Positions 35,138 through 46,056 of a stretch of DNA of 64,000 nt are shown here, piece by piece. A program made the translations under genes and the position numbers. Within the stretch, counting starts at the first letter, position 1. Each line of letters begins with the position of its first letter. The notes beneath the pieces were generated by a model. That model made no database searches. It was given only the letters and a program-made list of their open reading frames with translations, and was not told where the DNA came from. The stretch is from Selaginella moellendorffii (taxonomy: Eukaryota; Streptophyta; Lycopodiopsida; Selaginellales; Selaginellaceae), in the NCBI RefSeq assembly GCF_000143415.4, contig NW_003314265.1, positions 1,570,446 through 1,634,445 on the forward strand. Reading direction: 5' to 3'.

Positions 35138-37697
35138 CTACGGAGCCTGTTGCTCAGATGCCGCTGTGCTTCTTTTCATTGTCATGCGATGCCTGGGACG
35201 TTTGTCACGCTTCCTCCTTCCGAACTTATACTTTTTGGGATCACCAATGTAGTCGGCTTGCCAGATCTTCTTCAGTGGATTAAACTTGTTCTCAGGCCAT
35301 GGATCGTCCGAGAACCTTGGATCACAAGCTGGAAGTCCAGCTTCTAACCGGCTACACGAAAAAGTTTAGCTTAGTCTCGACTTGCATCAAACAAAACAAG
35401 AAAGAAAAACTTACCAGGTAGCATCACGCATCAGAGCTTCTTCTTCCTCTCGGCACCGCTGTCTGTGCATTCGCTCTAGCTCCAGCATCATCACTTGGCG
35501 CTTTGGAAGTGGGATATCTACGTGCTTGTCGCCTCGAGCAGCAGCTTCGTTGTAAAGCCGGTTTCTCGTCTGCCCAGCCAAGTCTTAAACCAGTGCTAAA
35601 CTCCACAGAGAAACTTACCTGTCTTTCTTCGCGAGCAACGTCCAGCTCAAGCTCCGCTTTGTCAATGTTCTACAAAAGCAGCTCACCAGTGTTAAAAACC
35701 TTGCAAGGTTTGTAGCTCAAAAGCAAAGAACTTTACCACAAGGAATGATCGATATGGAACAGCTGGTGTTGGTGCTAAGATCCCAACGACGCCCGGATTT
35801 TTCCTTGCTGCCTTCCTCTTGATCAGTTGCTCATCGTCGTCGTCGAGGTCCTCCTCGTCGGTAAGCTCTTTCTCTACCTGGTTCACGTACTCATACCATT
35901 CTTCTTTGGTGGGTTCAGGAACTTTTTCTTCCTCGCCGTTCGTCTCTTCTCCTTTCTCGTCTTCGACTTCCACTTCATCCCCGGTGCCCTCTTCGTCATC
36001 TAGGATCGATTGCTCGCAAATGTACAAATGCCGGAGCTGGAGAACCAGAAGATTACAAAGAGATTCAAGCGAGCAATTAATGTGCCTGACCTTGGGGATG
36101 TATGGATGAGAGCATTCTCTGGGATCCGGTTCATCAGCAAAGGTTGGCTCCAGCTCCAGAGTAAAAGGTCTCCCTGTTTCTCTCTGAAAAAAAAAAAAAA
36201 CAAAAAAAACTATCTTAGCACAGAACAACCATCGAAAAACTTACAGCGACTTCCTCATCGTGTCCATCTCCTGGTCGTTGTATGATTGGCGGATACTTGA
36301 ATCTTCTAAATCTGCACGCAAAAACTTTAGCCACTACAATGCCGAGCTCTAAAGATCTTAAAGAGTTTACATGTCTTTGTCGATGTTGGGGTTCACGAAC
36401 CTCATCTCGATTGGGAAACGATAGCGGTAAGGATCTCGCTTAGCCTGTAGTTACAAAACAAGGAAGTTTACCCGTAAAATCGAGTGAATCAATCAAACTT
36501 ACAAGCACTTCCACCTCGACAATGCTCCCGACTTCAAGGATATGCCGCAGCTTGAACCAGTCATTGTCTTGAATTCCGACCCAGCTGATCGAAGAAGATG
36601 AAAAAGAAAAAAGTTTCAAACGAGAAAGAGAATCGAGCTGAAACCGAGCTTACCCGTCATGAACGCAACCAAAGTAAATGAAAGCACCATCGTGTTTATC
36701 AATGTGGACGATCATGCCAACATGGTGCTGTCCAGGATATATAAATGGAAGCTCATACTGTGAAAAACAAGATCAAAGAAGAACACAAGGAGAAGAGAAA
36801 ACTAAAACTACGAACCATTCCATCAGTGTACCGTGCTCCTGTGCGTCGTCTACCAGGAGAGTACTCGGGATCAACCTATGATCGAAACAAGAGAAAGTTA
36901 GAACTCCGAGAATTCACTCCGAAAGATAACTCCAAATAAATGCTTGCCTCGAGAGCTTCTTTGTCTAGTCTTTCCTTGTTGGCGGCCACCCATTCATCAT
37001 ACTGTTTTACGAAAGTCTCCCATCGCGCGAGAGAAATCCCCGGATCATCGTGAGCTCTAGCGCCCTCCAAATCCTTCTTTTCCACCACCACATTCTCATA
37101 CATGGTGTGCGTCTCGCGGATGAACTCCAGCTCCTTTTGATCCACTTCCCACCCCGGCGGCGGCCAATCCCTGGGAGGAATCAGCGCAAACGCGACGCTG
37201 TGGAAATCCAGCTCCTCCTCCACCTCTCTCACCTCGGGCGCCTTCTTCTCCCTCTTGGGCTTCTTGTCCAGCAGCTCGATCACGCCCTCCGGCAGCCGCG
37301 GATTCTCCACCGACGCATCGCCCAAGCTCTTGAGCGCGAAGTGATTCTCCGGTGGGTGGACCTCCTCCCATGGCGCCCATCCTCTCCCCCACAGCCACTT
37401 CAGCTCCTCGCGCGCCCGCTCCTTCTCGGATTTGCCACTGGTGGATGCGGCTGCGTCTGGATCGCCATCGTCGTCCTCTTCTTCCTCGCTGGCCTTGGCT
37501 TTGGAGGATCTGGAAGCCCTCCTAGATACAAGAATGCGCTGCTGGTGGCCGGGACGAGGATCTGGGTCCCTGCATTCTAGCTTGCTCCTGGAAATCGAGG
37601 GAGAGAGAGAGGATGCTACCTTATCTTTCTTGCTCGCAGTGGAGGATCCAGGGAAGTGGCAGTAGCGAGAGGAGACCGAGACCACGGAGCTGGTCAT
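35138..37697 (-). CDS. pTAC10/PAP3-like plastid transcription protein with S1 domain
   Basis: Eleven exons, join of 35138-35351, 35415-35569, 35619-35669, 35737-36036, 36091-36183, 36245-36311, 36371-36444, 36503-36584, 36654-36757, 36816-36875, 36948-37697; 649 aa. A Ser/Arg-rich N-terminus fits a plastid transit peptide. An S1-type RNA-binding domain spans about residues 285-370 (GQHHVGMIVHIDKHDGAF, WVGIQDNDWFKLRHILEVG, VEVEVLAKRDPYRYRFPIEM). Then come YPPIIQRPGDGHDE, a Glu/Asp-rich linker and a basic tail (GRRKRDKRPRHRMTMKR). The architecture and KRDPYRYRFPIEMRF block match pTAC10, an essential accessory protein of the plastid-encoded RNA polymerase. The first intron starts with GC (GAG then gcaagc), a GC-AG intron. 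Confidence 0.85.
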
Positions 37698-38580
37698 GGA
37701 CTTTTACTTAAACCCTAGGGGGTTTTCATTTGGAGGGATTCTTGGAATCTCAAAATCCTCCAGTGTAGAAGTGACCAAGTCTATAGTAACTCGATAGTAA
37801 CTCTCAGTGATATTTAAACGAGCTCAATCTTTTTCTTGTCAAGAAAACTTGGCACAGCATATGCCCAGAGCTTGTATTTGCTAAAATAAATGCCCAGGCA
37901 GGGCATTTGCCTCCGGTGAAGGACTCTGAGATATGAGAGCCCTACGGTATTTAGAGGGTAAGGTGTCTACTCATCTTGTACAAGGAACATTTAAGCGTAT
38001 CCTAGGATCTTCTTCAAATTACTTACAACAGACCTCTTGGCGTATTTGTATGCCTTCTCATCGTCAAGCCTGAGAGTGTTCAAACAGAATATCTATTTAC
38101 CTATAGTTTTGATGGTCGGTAGCTATTTTGAAGCATGAAACTGATGGATGCAAGAATGCAATTTGGATTCTCTTTGTCGCGTCAGTATCATCATCACACA
38201 TCCTTGGATCTTCCCAATGTAGCGACGGCTTGTATATATCGGTGACCGGACGAGGCTCAAATGAGAGCTCCACATCTGAAGAACCTTCTCTTGGCCACTG
38301 TGGGATGTCAAGCTGGAGATTATATCAAACCCGTTGGAGTTTACATTGGGTGCGTTTGAGAGGACTAGTTGCAGGGGAGAGGAACTATGGCGTTGAAGTG
38401 TTGCGGATCCACTTTTAAACACGCTCGTCCGGACGTATCTGGGGCGAACCATCAAAGTTTGCTTGATAAGTTTGTCCAGTGCTGCCCAGCTTATCTGTTT
38501 GGGTTCTGGAGCGAAGCCAAGTTAGCAACTTGAGATAACCCTAAACCTCACAAATGAGCCAGCTTGTTATAGATCAAGCG
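37698..38580. other. Intergenic, unexplained
   Basis: About 880 bp downstream of the pTAC10 start, with a telo-box (aaaccctaggg near 37712). Two overlapping open frames at 38123-38455 (minus) and 38128-38418 (plus) have no recognisable domain. The stretch may contain the 5' part of the NFX1-type relic. Confidence 0.4.
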
Positions 38581-38581
38581 C

Positions 38582-39500
38582 TTGAAAAACTTGCTATGTA
38601 CTAGACTGAGTGAACAAGTTGCAGTGGCGAGTGAACGAGTGGTAAGTACAACTTTTTCTCACAGTGCAAACATCTTTTTTTCACAGTTGAAAAGAGATCT
38701 CTTTTGCGGGCACTACTGCACCGCCAAGAGCTGCGCTTCTTCATGTCCACCTTTCTCACAGCCTTGTGAGAAACGCTGCTTTCACAGGAGATGCACAGAC
38801 GTCTGTGGAGGACCATGCAAGAAGTGCCTCGAACCTTGCTCCTGGAACTGTGAGCATTTCATCTGCAAGCTTTTGTGCTTCGAGATCTGCGAGAGGCCAC
38901 GCAGTGACAGCCCGTGCCCGAAGCTGCTCGTTTGTGAGCATCCCTGCATCGGACTGTGTGGAGAGCCTTGCCCAAGTGCCTGCCGCATTTGGCACCCGGA
39001 TACTTTCGCTGCATGAGAGCGGGAGCTCCGATAGATTCATCCAGCTTCTCGACTGCGGCCACATCTTCGAGGTAACTGGGCTTGACCAGTGGATGGATAT
39101 GGACGATCACGGTGCACCAGATTCTTCCGTAGCAATCAATCGTTCCAAAATCCTGGTAACTAGATTTAAGTTCTTTGATTTTATGCTGATGCATTAAGTT
39201 CTCATAACTTCGTTGCAGTCCCGCATTTAAGATGCCAGTCTAGACGTCTTTCCGCTATGAAAAAAAATGCAGTGAAAAAAAAGTAGAGCTCGTCAAGACG
39301 AAAGTCAGTGAATGCGAGCAGACAAGAACAGGCATGGAAATGCTAAGCAGGAAAGAATACCAGCAAGCACACCAACTTTTCAAAAATGTCATCAAAGAAC
39401 AGCCGGAGAACTTTGGCGCACACCTTTGAATGGCTTAAACACTGTGCGGGATGAAAGAATTCGGGCACGCAGTCACTCACCTCCGGTTTAAAGCCGATAG
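38582..39500 (+). pseudogene. NFX1-type zinc finger (ZNFX1-like) pseudogene fragment
   Basis: The frame from 38582 encodes Cys/His-rich NFX1 zinc-finger repeats: CGHYCTAKSCASSCPPFSQP, CFHRRCTDVCGGPCKKC, LEPCSWNCEH, CEHPCIGLCGEPCPSAC. It ends at a stop after HPDTFAA (39016). The continuation (SSDRFIQLLDCGHIFEVTGL, DQWMDMDD) is in a different frame, and a TPR-like tail (SRKEYQQAHQLFKNVIKEQP, 39340-39420) runs into further stops. In intact plant and animal homologues these follow in one protein after an SF1 helicase domain, which is missing here. It is therefore a 3' fragment of a decayed gene. Confidence 0.75.
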
Positions 39501-39830
39501 AAGCAGCCTGGCCACCGAAATCCGAAGCTTGCCAGCGCCACGAGGGTTATATACCATCAGCTTAACCTCGAGGTCCATCGCGGCTCCAAGGTCTCTCGCT
39601 ATTGAGGCGGTGCTCCTGGGCGAATTTTCCGTGGAAACCAGGAAGCTCTTGGCTGGTGAGTAGTAGCTGGATACACTTTTCTTTTGCATAGGCAGAGAGT
39701 CCATCAACTTTTCGCTGGACAACGCTTTAACTCCGAGCGGCCTATATCGATGTTATCAGCTACGGCTGGACGAAGGGCTAGAGCGTCGCAACCGAATGCC
39801 TTTTTATATTTTAGCACACCCTAAACACCA

Positions 39831-39836
39831 TATAAA
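39831..39836 (+). promoter_or_regulatory. TATA box for metallophosphoesterase gene
   Basis: tataaa within caccatataaatgcggg, 47 bp before the ATG chosen for the downstream gene. This supports a start at 39883 rather than the in-frame ATG at 39796. Confidence 0.5.
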
Positions 39837-39882
39837 TGCGGGCCTGCAAAAGGTAGGGTTTCCGCACAGAAAGCTAAGGTAT

Positions 39883-40848
39883 ATGGGCAAGAGCAGAATT
39901 GCAATTGTGGGAGACGTCCATGGCGCGTGGGACTCAAAGCTGGATGCCCAAGCCCTGGAGCTTCTCAAGCCAGATCTGGTGTTGTTTGTGGGCGACTTCG
40001 GCGACGAGAACGTCCAGATCGTGCAAGAGATCAGCAAGCTTGGAATGCCCAAGGCAGCAATCCTAGGCAACCACGACTGCTGCTACAGTGCCGCACACAA
40101 GCCGACACCCAAGAAGTGCAGCAGCGCCATCAAGAGGTGGGCGCGAGTGGATCAGATGCTGAAAGCCCTGGGAGACGATCACGTCGGCTACAGGCGCAAA
40201 GACTATCCAGACTTGAAGCTGAGCGTAATTGGAGTGAGGCCCTTTGCAACCGGCGGCGACAGGTTTTACAACTCGGAATTCCTGTCCAGCACCTACGGCG
40301 TGGACAACATGGAGCAGAGCGCCACAAGAATCGCCCAACTGGCCCTGTCCGCGCCCAAGGGCCACTCGCTTGTGTTCCTGGGCCATAACGGGCCCGCGGG
40401 CCTGGGCTCCCAGCCTGGTGACATTTGCGGCAAGGATTTTGACAAAGGCGGTGGAGGTGATCACGGGGATCCGGACTTTGCTCGGGCTCTAGATATGGTC
40501 CGGGAGCAGGATGCATCCAGGGTGGCGCTAGTGGTGTTTGGACACATGCACAGGCAACTTCTTGGTTACAATCGTGGCAAGCAACGCAAAATGTGTTTGT
40601 GTGATGCTAAAAGTGCTGCCAAGACGGGGACTGTCTACGTAAATGGAGCGGTTGTGCCGCGCTGCGAGGACGAGCGGAGGCACTTCACAGTGGTGGACAT
40701 GGCAGCGGGGCGGGTCGAGAGCGTCAGGGAGACTTGGGTTGCGGTTCCAAAGGATGGGCCGGCTCATCTTGCATGTGAGGAAGTCTTGTTTGCTCACAGG
40801 CCAGTCTTGGCTGTCAAAAACAGAGCACAAGGCAAAACTAAAAGTTAG
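39883..40848 (+). CDS. Calcineurin-like metallophosphoesterase
   Basis: Single exon, 321 aa. The dinuclear metal-site motifs are complete and in order: IAIVGDVHGAWD, LFVGDFGDEN, AILGNHDCCY, LVFLGHNGPAG and VVFGHMHRQLLG. This is the GDxHG / GDxxD / GNHD / GHxG / GHxH pattern of calcineurin-like phosphoesterases. The substrate cannot be told from sequence; a plant and cyanobacterial subfamily has this layout (from memory, unverified). No transmembrane segment or clear transit peptide is visible when starting at 39883. It is intronless in a neighbourhood where most genes are split, and the AT-rich block begins immediately after its stop. Confidence 0.85.
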   Translation: MGKSRIAIVGDVHGAWDSKLDAQALELLKPDLVLFVGDFGDENVQIVQEISKLGMPKAAILGNHDCCYSAAHKPTPKKCSSAIKRWARVDQMLKALGDDHVGYRRKDYPDLKLSVIGVRPFATGGDRFYNSEFLSSTYGVDNMEQSATRIAQLALSAPKGHSLVFLGHNGPAGLGSQPGDICGKDFDKGGGGDHGDPDFARALDMVREQDASRVALVVFGHMHRQLLGYNRGKQRKMCLCDAKSAAKTGTVYVNGAVVPRCEDERRHFTVVDMAAGRVESVRETWVAVPKDGPAHLACEEVLFAHRPVLAVKNRAQGKTKS

Positions 40849-41822
40849 CATTTTTTAGATATTGTGTACAACAAAAAGAGAAAAAGGTCATTTTACATCT
40901 TTAAATGGGACTTTTGACTATGTTATAAACACAAGATTAATCTAAATGAATATAAATACTAGATAACTAAATATGCTATAATATCCAAGTAGGTTCAATA
41001 ATAAAAAATCATCATATTCACTGTTGATTGAAGGACTTCATGTAAACTATGTGCATGCCAATCATCCCCAATATGGTGCTCCATAGTCATCATATTTACT
41101 AATTAAATTAAAGCATTGGTATTTATTTAATTAAAATTTAATTAAATAGTAGAATGAATTCTGATATTATTTATTGCAACAAAGGGGCATTTTTGTTCTC
41201 ATGTTTTATGGTGAACATTGCAAAATTATATAAATAATTTACAAATAAATGTTATATATATAATACACTTTTTAAACTGCATTATATAGTTTAAAGATAT
41301 TAATTTTAAACCTTTGAAATACAAGTTTTTCAAATTAGATCTACAATATGACTTTAAGCTATGATCATAAAATATAAATTATATGAATCTCAATATAAAC
41401 TTTAATAAAATAACTATAACATAATATATTAAATTTTTTATTCCAACTCAATATATCAGTTATGTTAGAAAGAATTAAAATAATTTTTATCTTAATAATC
41501 CATGAAAGAAAGAAATTATTTAATGAATTATCAATAAACATATATTCTTCAAAGAGAATGGAATATTATTTTGAATAGATAAATGAGAATGAACGAAATT
41601 CAATTTGATTTTATACAGAAATTATACAAAAATTAAATGCTTGAAAAGTTGATTTAAGTGGAAAATAATATAAATTAATTATGACTAATTTCACATATAC
41701 GCTTCTAATATTGAAACTAGAATGTTAAAGTTTTGTTTATACATTTAAACATCTTATTTAAGATCATTTTGGTCGGCCACTATAAAATTAGGGCTAGGGG
41801 TACTCTGTATCTAGGGCCGGAA
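40849..41822. other. AT-rich island
   Basis: Nearly 1 kb with long A/T runs and no open frame of note. For example, positions 41401-41460 contain 8 G/C in 60. It starts within about 10 bp of the metallophosphoesterase stop and ends about 60 bp before the next gene, where composition switches sharply. Confidence 0.8.
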
Positions 41823-42538
41823 ATGGCGATGGCGATGGCGTTGCATTCTCCCGCGGCGGTGGATCTCGCCTGGGCAGCGCCACGGCGCTGCAGAGCAGGC
41901 GATTCGCGGATTGTTTGCATCGGCGGCCGGAGTTCCAAGGTAAATGCGGACTGATAGATCTCCCGTGCGTGACACACTCGCTGTGCTCCAGGAAGAGGCC
42001 GCTCGAAAGGCTCTAGAACAGGCTTTAGGTGGGAAGAAGGAGGCGTTTAGTAAATGGGACGAGGAAATCCGGCGGAGAGAGGCTACTTCTCGAGGCTCTG
42101 GCGGAGGAAAAGGACGTTGGGGGGGATTCGGCGGTGGTGGAGGCGGCGGTGGCGGAGGTGACCCCGCGAACGAGGGCTCCTGGGAAGAAGCCAAGCAAAT
42201 TGTCTTCGCTTTCACGGGGTTGATTGGAATCGTAAGTTCATGTTTCGTTCGTCCAGCCATGCATGAACTAACTGATGTCCACTCTTCTCTTTTCTTTGCA
42301 GTTTTTCCTCCTCACGAACGGGAAGAAGTCCTTGGTTCTTTTGCTTAATCTTCCCAAATACATGCTCATGGGGGGCAAGAAAAGCGTCGCATTTGTGTTG
42401 AATCTACCGCTGCTACTTCGAAGGGCGACGAAGCGAAAGCAACAACAAAGTGGTGCTACTTCTCCTTCTCTAGCTCCCGTGACCAGTGAGCCGCAAAGCG
42501 CGAAGTCACGCGTGATCAATAAATGGGGAAGAGATTAG
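41823..42538 (+). CDS. Plastid-type glycine-rich membrane protein, function unknown
   Basis: Three exons, join of 41823-41939, 41992-42231, 42302-42538; 197 aa. The first exon resembles a plastid transit peptide (MAMAMALHSPAAVDLAWAAP, then basic residues). Exon 2 has EEAARKALEQALGGKKEAFS, KWDEEIRRRE, a Gly run, and SWEEAKQIVFAFTGLIGIFF, a membrane helix. Exon 3 is hydrophobic then basic. The layout (transit peptide, KWDEEI/KRE helix, glycine loop, W-E-EA, hydrophobic helix) resembles uncharacterised plant thylakoid or envelope proteins; I cannot name a function. Introns are 52 and 70 nt, both phase 0. Confidence 0.7.
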
Positions 42539-43448
42539 AATCCAGGTCGGTGAGCACACCTTCAGTTTTCCTTTTTTCTTCTTCTGGTCATACTGAAACT
42601 TCTCAGAGATTTTGGATGCGAGAGTATTACTACCGTGGAGCCACCCTCTCCCATTCTTCGTGAATTCATGCAAAGAGGTACCTCCTTTTTGTTTTTTTTC
42701 TCGAGCCTTCCTTTTCTTCGACTGTAGCTTAACAGCGAGAGCTGGATCGATTTTAACAGGCACAGGGACAAGTTTGTTTTCTTCCCGAGTTTCCACAGGT
42801 TGAGATCCCACACCCGATCAAACAGGTGTCTGGAGTGAAGCTCAGCATTGCATCACTGCTTCTATCACATCCGATCGATCGCTCCCGACGCCGTCAAAGC
42901 GTCGATGAGAAGAGAAGAAGTCTTTTTTTCTTCTCGACTGACCGGCTCCAACCAAGGAAGGATCAGTCGTTTCGGTTGGTAGGACAGTCACGCCGCTACG
43001 GCGTTGTCAAAGACACGGCGACTTTGTTAAATAAGGGGGAGAAGATTCCGGGAAATATGCTCGCAAAGCTTTGTCGTCTGGACATTATTATGTTGCCAGG
43101 AAGACAACCGATGATCTGAGAAATTTTGCCAGCGATCCAACGGTCGGGATTGCACGGACCCCTTGACTGACATCAACGGCTGGCTCCAATGCGGGGGCTT
43201 TCATTCAATCGCTCGAGCTTGGCGTGATGGCGGTGGTGAGTTGTGTGGAGATTTTGATCCCCTGGAGGAGATAGCGAGGTAGCGCCAGTGCGGCGAGGCG
43301 GCGCCCGCATTCTCGGGGTCGAAATATCCGCGTTGAATCGCCGGTGGATCATCGGTCCAGGGGGTGGGCGCGGGGGCCGCTAGGATGCGATTCGTGGCGT
43401 AGATCGGGTCAGGGCAAGCAGATCTGGGAGGAATCGAGCGAGAAAAGG
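42539..43448. other. Intergenic with a protein-like minus-strand frame
   Basis: About 900 bp. On the minus strand at about 42580-42811 there is a lysine-rich frame (KIDPALAVKLQSKKRKAREK, KNGRGWLHGSNTLASKISEK) that looks like protein, but no start codon or exon joins could be supported. The right part is the leader of the lectin kinase gene. Confidence 0.4.
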
Positions 43449-45920
43449 ATGCTGGAGGGCGCGATTTTTGCGGTAGGATTGGTAATGTGTGCTCTTGGCC
43501 TGGGATCGGCGAACTCGCTCTTCAGCGACCATGTCACCAAGCCATTCAGCGCGTCGGATATGCACTGGGTGGACAACCAGGGCCAGTTCATGCAATCCGC
43601 GAGTGGGAATTTCATCCTCACATTCTTCTACTCGAGTCGCAATCAGTACTACCTCTCGGTGGTGCTGGGCGCGGCGATCAACCAGATCGTGTGGACTGCC
43701 AACAGGAACGTCCCCGTGAGCCAGGCCGATAATCTCATCTTCCAGGACGATGGCAACGTCATCCTCTTTGGGCCGCGCGGCTTGCCGGTCTGGAGCACCG
43801 GCACGAATGGAACCGACGCGCAGACTCTCCGGCTGCTCGATAGCGGCAACTTGGTCGTCCAGGACAGCAGGAACAGGACGCTGTGGGAGAGCTTTGCGCA
43901 TCCCACCGACGTGATTGTGGTCGGGCAGAAGCTCCAGCGCGGGATGAAGCTCACGAGCAAGAGGTCGACGACGGACTTCTCCCAGGGCCCGTATAGTTTG
44001 AGCTTGGGTGACCACACATTGGAGCTGGAGATGGATATGGGAGGAGGAGCTCTCGTCCCATACTGGAGGCTGGCCACGGACGTGCGATCCATCTTAAACT
44101 TCCAGACGGACCCCGAGTTTGCGAGCGTTTCTCCTGGGCAGCTCGGTCTCTACGACGGTAGCTCCACACTCGTCGCCACGCTACCGTTGCCGAGCCAGAC
44201 GAACAGCTCCGGCACCATGGTGTTGCTCGTTCTCGGCTCCGATGGAAATCTAAAGTCGAGGGCGTTTACGTCGAGTGGCCAACTTCCCGATGCTTCCGTT
44301 TTCTTGGACAACTGCTTGCTGCCAAGTCCTTGCGGGCCGTATGGAGTGTGCTCTTCCAACGGGCAATGCAACTGCCCGGCCTCGCTTCCACTGATAAATC
44401 CCAGTAGTCCGACGCAGGGATGCAAAGTGGCGGCTTTGGACCTCTGCAAATCCCCGCAAGACTTTCAGTTTCAAGACCTTGATACGAACTTGTTTTACTT
44501 TGCAAACCAGTTTGCTACACCAGCATCCGCGGTCACGCTCCAGGATTGCAAGCGACTTTGCACGGAGAACTGCTCGTGCACGACCGGGTTTTTCAACACG
44601 ACGTCGGGGTCGTGCTACTTGTCCAACACGGTGAAGCTCGGGAGCTTCGACAGCACAAACGGTGGCTTCCAGACGTTTATAAAAGCTCCCAAGAAACAAG
44701 GCAACGATGGGCAGAAGAGCATTCTGATCTACGTGATCGTCGGCTGCAGCCTGGGCTTGATCCTCGCCCTCATCGGTGGGTTCGTGTGGTGGTATAAGCG
44801 GAGGCTGAGAGCCGCAAGAGCCGATCCAGACGAGGAGGATGGCTTCTTGGAAGCCATACCCGGACTTCCAGCGCGGTTCACGTACAAGGAGCTGCAAACT
44901 GCGACTAATGGATTTAGCAAGAAACTTGGCGGCGGTGGATTCGGTTCTGTCTACGAAGGCACTCTCCCGGACAAGAGCAAGGTGGCGGTGAAGCAACTGG
45001 AGAGCATCGGACAGGGAAAGAAAGAGTTTCGAGCGGAAGTCGCGACTATCGGCAGCATTCATCATGTGAACCTCGTCAGGCTCCGTGGATTTTGCTCCGA
45101 GGGAACACACAGGCTCCTGGTGTATGAGTTCTTAGCTCGCGGCTCGCTGGATAAGTCTCTCTTCAACGAAAGCAGCAGCCAGTTGCTGAGCGACAGCCCC
45201 GTGAATCAACAGCCGCCGGTGGTGCTGGACTGGGACACGAGATACAACATCGCGCTGGGAACCGCGAGAGGGCTGGTTTACTTGCACGAGGACTGCCGCG
45301 AGAGGATCATCCATTGCGACATCAAGCCGGAGAACATCCTCCTGGACGAGCACTTCACGGCCAAGGTGTCCGACTTTGGGCTGGCCAAGCTCATGAACCG
45401 GGAGCAAAGCCACGTCTTCACGACCATGCGAGGAACTCGGGGCTACCTCGCGCCCGAGTGGCTTCTCAACACCGCCATCTCCGAGAAGAGCGACGTCTAC
45501 AGCTTCGGCATGGTGCTGCTGGAGATCGTGAGCGGCCGCAAGAACTTTGATCCCAACGAGACGTCGGACAAGTGGTACATCCCGGCCTACGCTTTCAAGC
45601 AGGCCGAGGTGGGAGCCTTGGTGGAGTTGCTGGACGCCAGGCTCAAAGGCCACTCAAACGAAGAACAGGTGGTCAAGGCCGTGAAGATCGCGCTGTGGTG
45701 CATCCAGGAGGAGATGCATTTGCGGCCCTCGATCGGCAAGGTCGTCCAGATGCTCGAGGGAAACGTTCCAGTGCCGGATCCGCCACTGTCGAGTCAATTG
45801 GCAGTGAGGCTTCACGCTCGAATGGCCGACGCTGTGAGCGAGCGAGATGGGTACTCGCTCGGCAGCGAGTTTAACAGCGAGGATCTCCTCTCGGCGAGCT
45901 ACTTGTCCGGCCCAAGGTGA
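43449..45920 (+). CDS. G-type lectin S-receptor-like kinase (SD2-5-like)
   Basis: Intronless, 823 aa. Signal peptide (MLEGAIFAVGLVMCALGLGS), B-lectin domain (NQIVWTANRNVPVSQADNL, GNVILFGPRGLPVWST, RLLDSGNLVVQD, LWESFAHPTD), an EGF-like Cys cluster (CGPYGVCSSNGQCNCP), a PAN-like Cys region (CKRLCTENCSCTTGFFN), a transmembrane helix (ILIYVIVGCSLGLILALIGG) and a kinase. The kinase has LGGGGFGSVYEG, VAVKQLE, HCDIKPENILL (non-RD) and SDFGLAKL with a full activation segment, so it should be active. Such receptors sense carbohydrate or lipid cues at the plasma membrane. The single-exon structure is normal for this family. The in-frame ATG at 43344 was rejected because it would hide the signal peptide. 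Confidence 0.93.
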   Translation: MLEGAIFAVGLVMCALGLGSANSLFSDHVTKPFSASDMHWVDNQGQFMQSASGNFILTFFYSSRNQYYLSVVLGAAINQIVWTANRNVPVSQADNLIFQDDGNVILFGPRGLPVWSTGTNGTDAQTLRLLDSGNLVVQDSRNRTLWESFAHPTDVIVVGQKLQRGMKLTSKRSTTDFSQGPYSLSLGDHTLELEMDMGGGALVPYWRLATDVRSILNFQTDPEFASVSPGQLGLYDGSSTLVATLPLPSQTNSSGTMVLLVLGSDGNLKSRAFTSSGQLPDASVFLDNCLLPSPCGPYGVCSSNGQCNCPASLPLINPSSPTQGCKVAALDLCKSPQDFQFQDLDTNLFYFANQFATPASAVTLQDCKRLCTENCSCTTGFFNTTSGSCYLSNTVKLGSFDSTNGGFQTFIKAPKKQGNDGQKSILIYVIVGCSLGLILALIGGFVWWYKRRLRAARADPDEEDGFLEAIPGLPARFTYKELQTATNGFSKKLGGGGFGSVYEGTLPDKSKVAVKQLESIGQGKKEFRAEVATIGSIHHVNLVRLRGFCSEGTHRLLVYEFLARGSLDKSLFNESSSQLLSDSPVNQQPPVVLDWDTRYNIALGTARGLVYLHEDCRERIIHCDIKPENILLDEHFTAKVSDFGLAKLMNREQSHVFTTMRGTRGYLAPEWLLNTAISEKSDVYSFGMVLLEIVSGRKNFDPNETSDKWYIPAYAFKQAEVGALVELLDARLKGHSNEEQVVKAVKIALWCIQEEMHLRPSIGKVVQMLEGNVPVPDPPLSSQLAVRLHARMADAVSERDGYSLGSEFNSEDLLSASYLSGPR

Positions 45921-46056
45921 AGTCCGCGCCGTTGGATCGGCATCTTCCGTTAGTTCGAATGTACACCGTCCGATTAGAATCGAAAGAATATCTCAATCCT
46001 GAGCTCTCTCTCAATTTTAGGGTTCTTCGTTCTCCCGCCAGGATAGGGTTTTGAGA

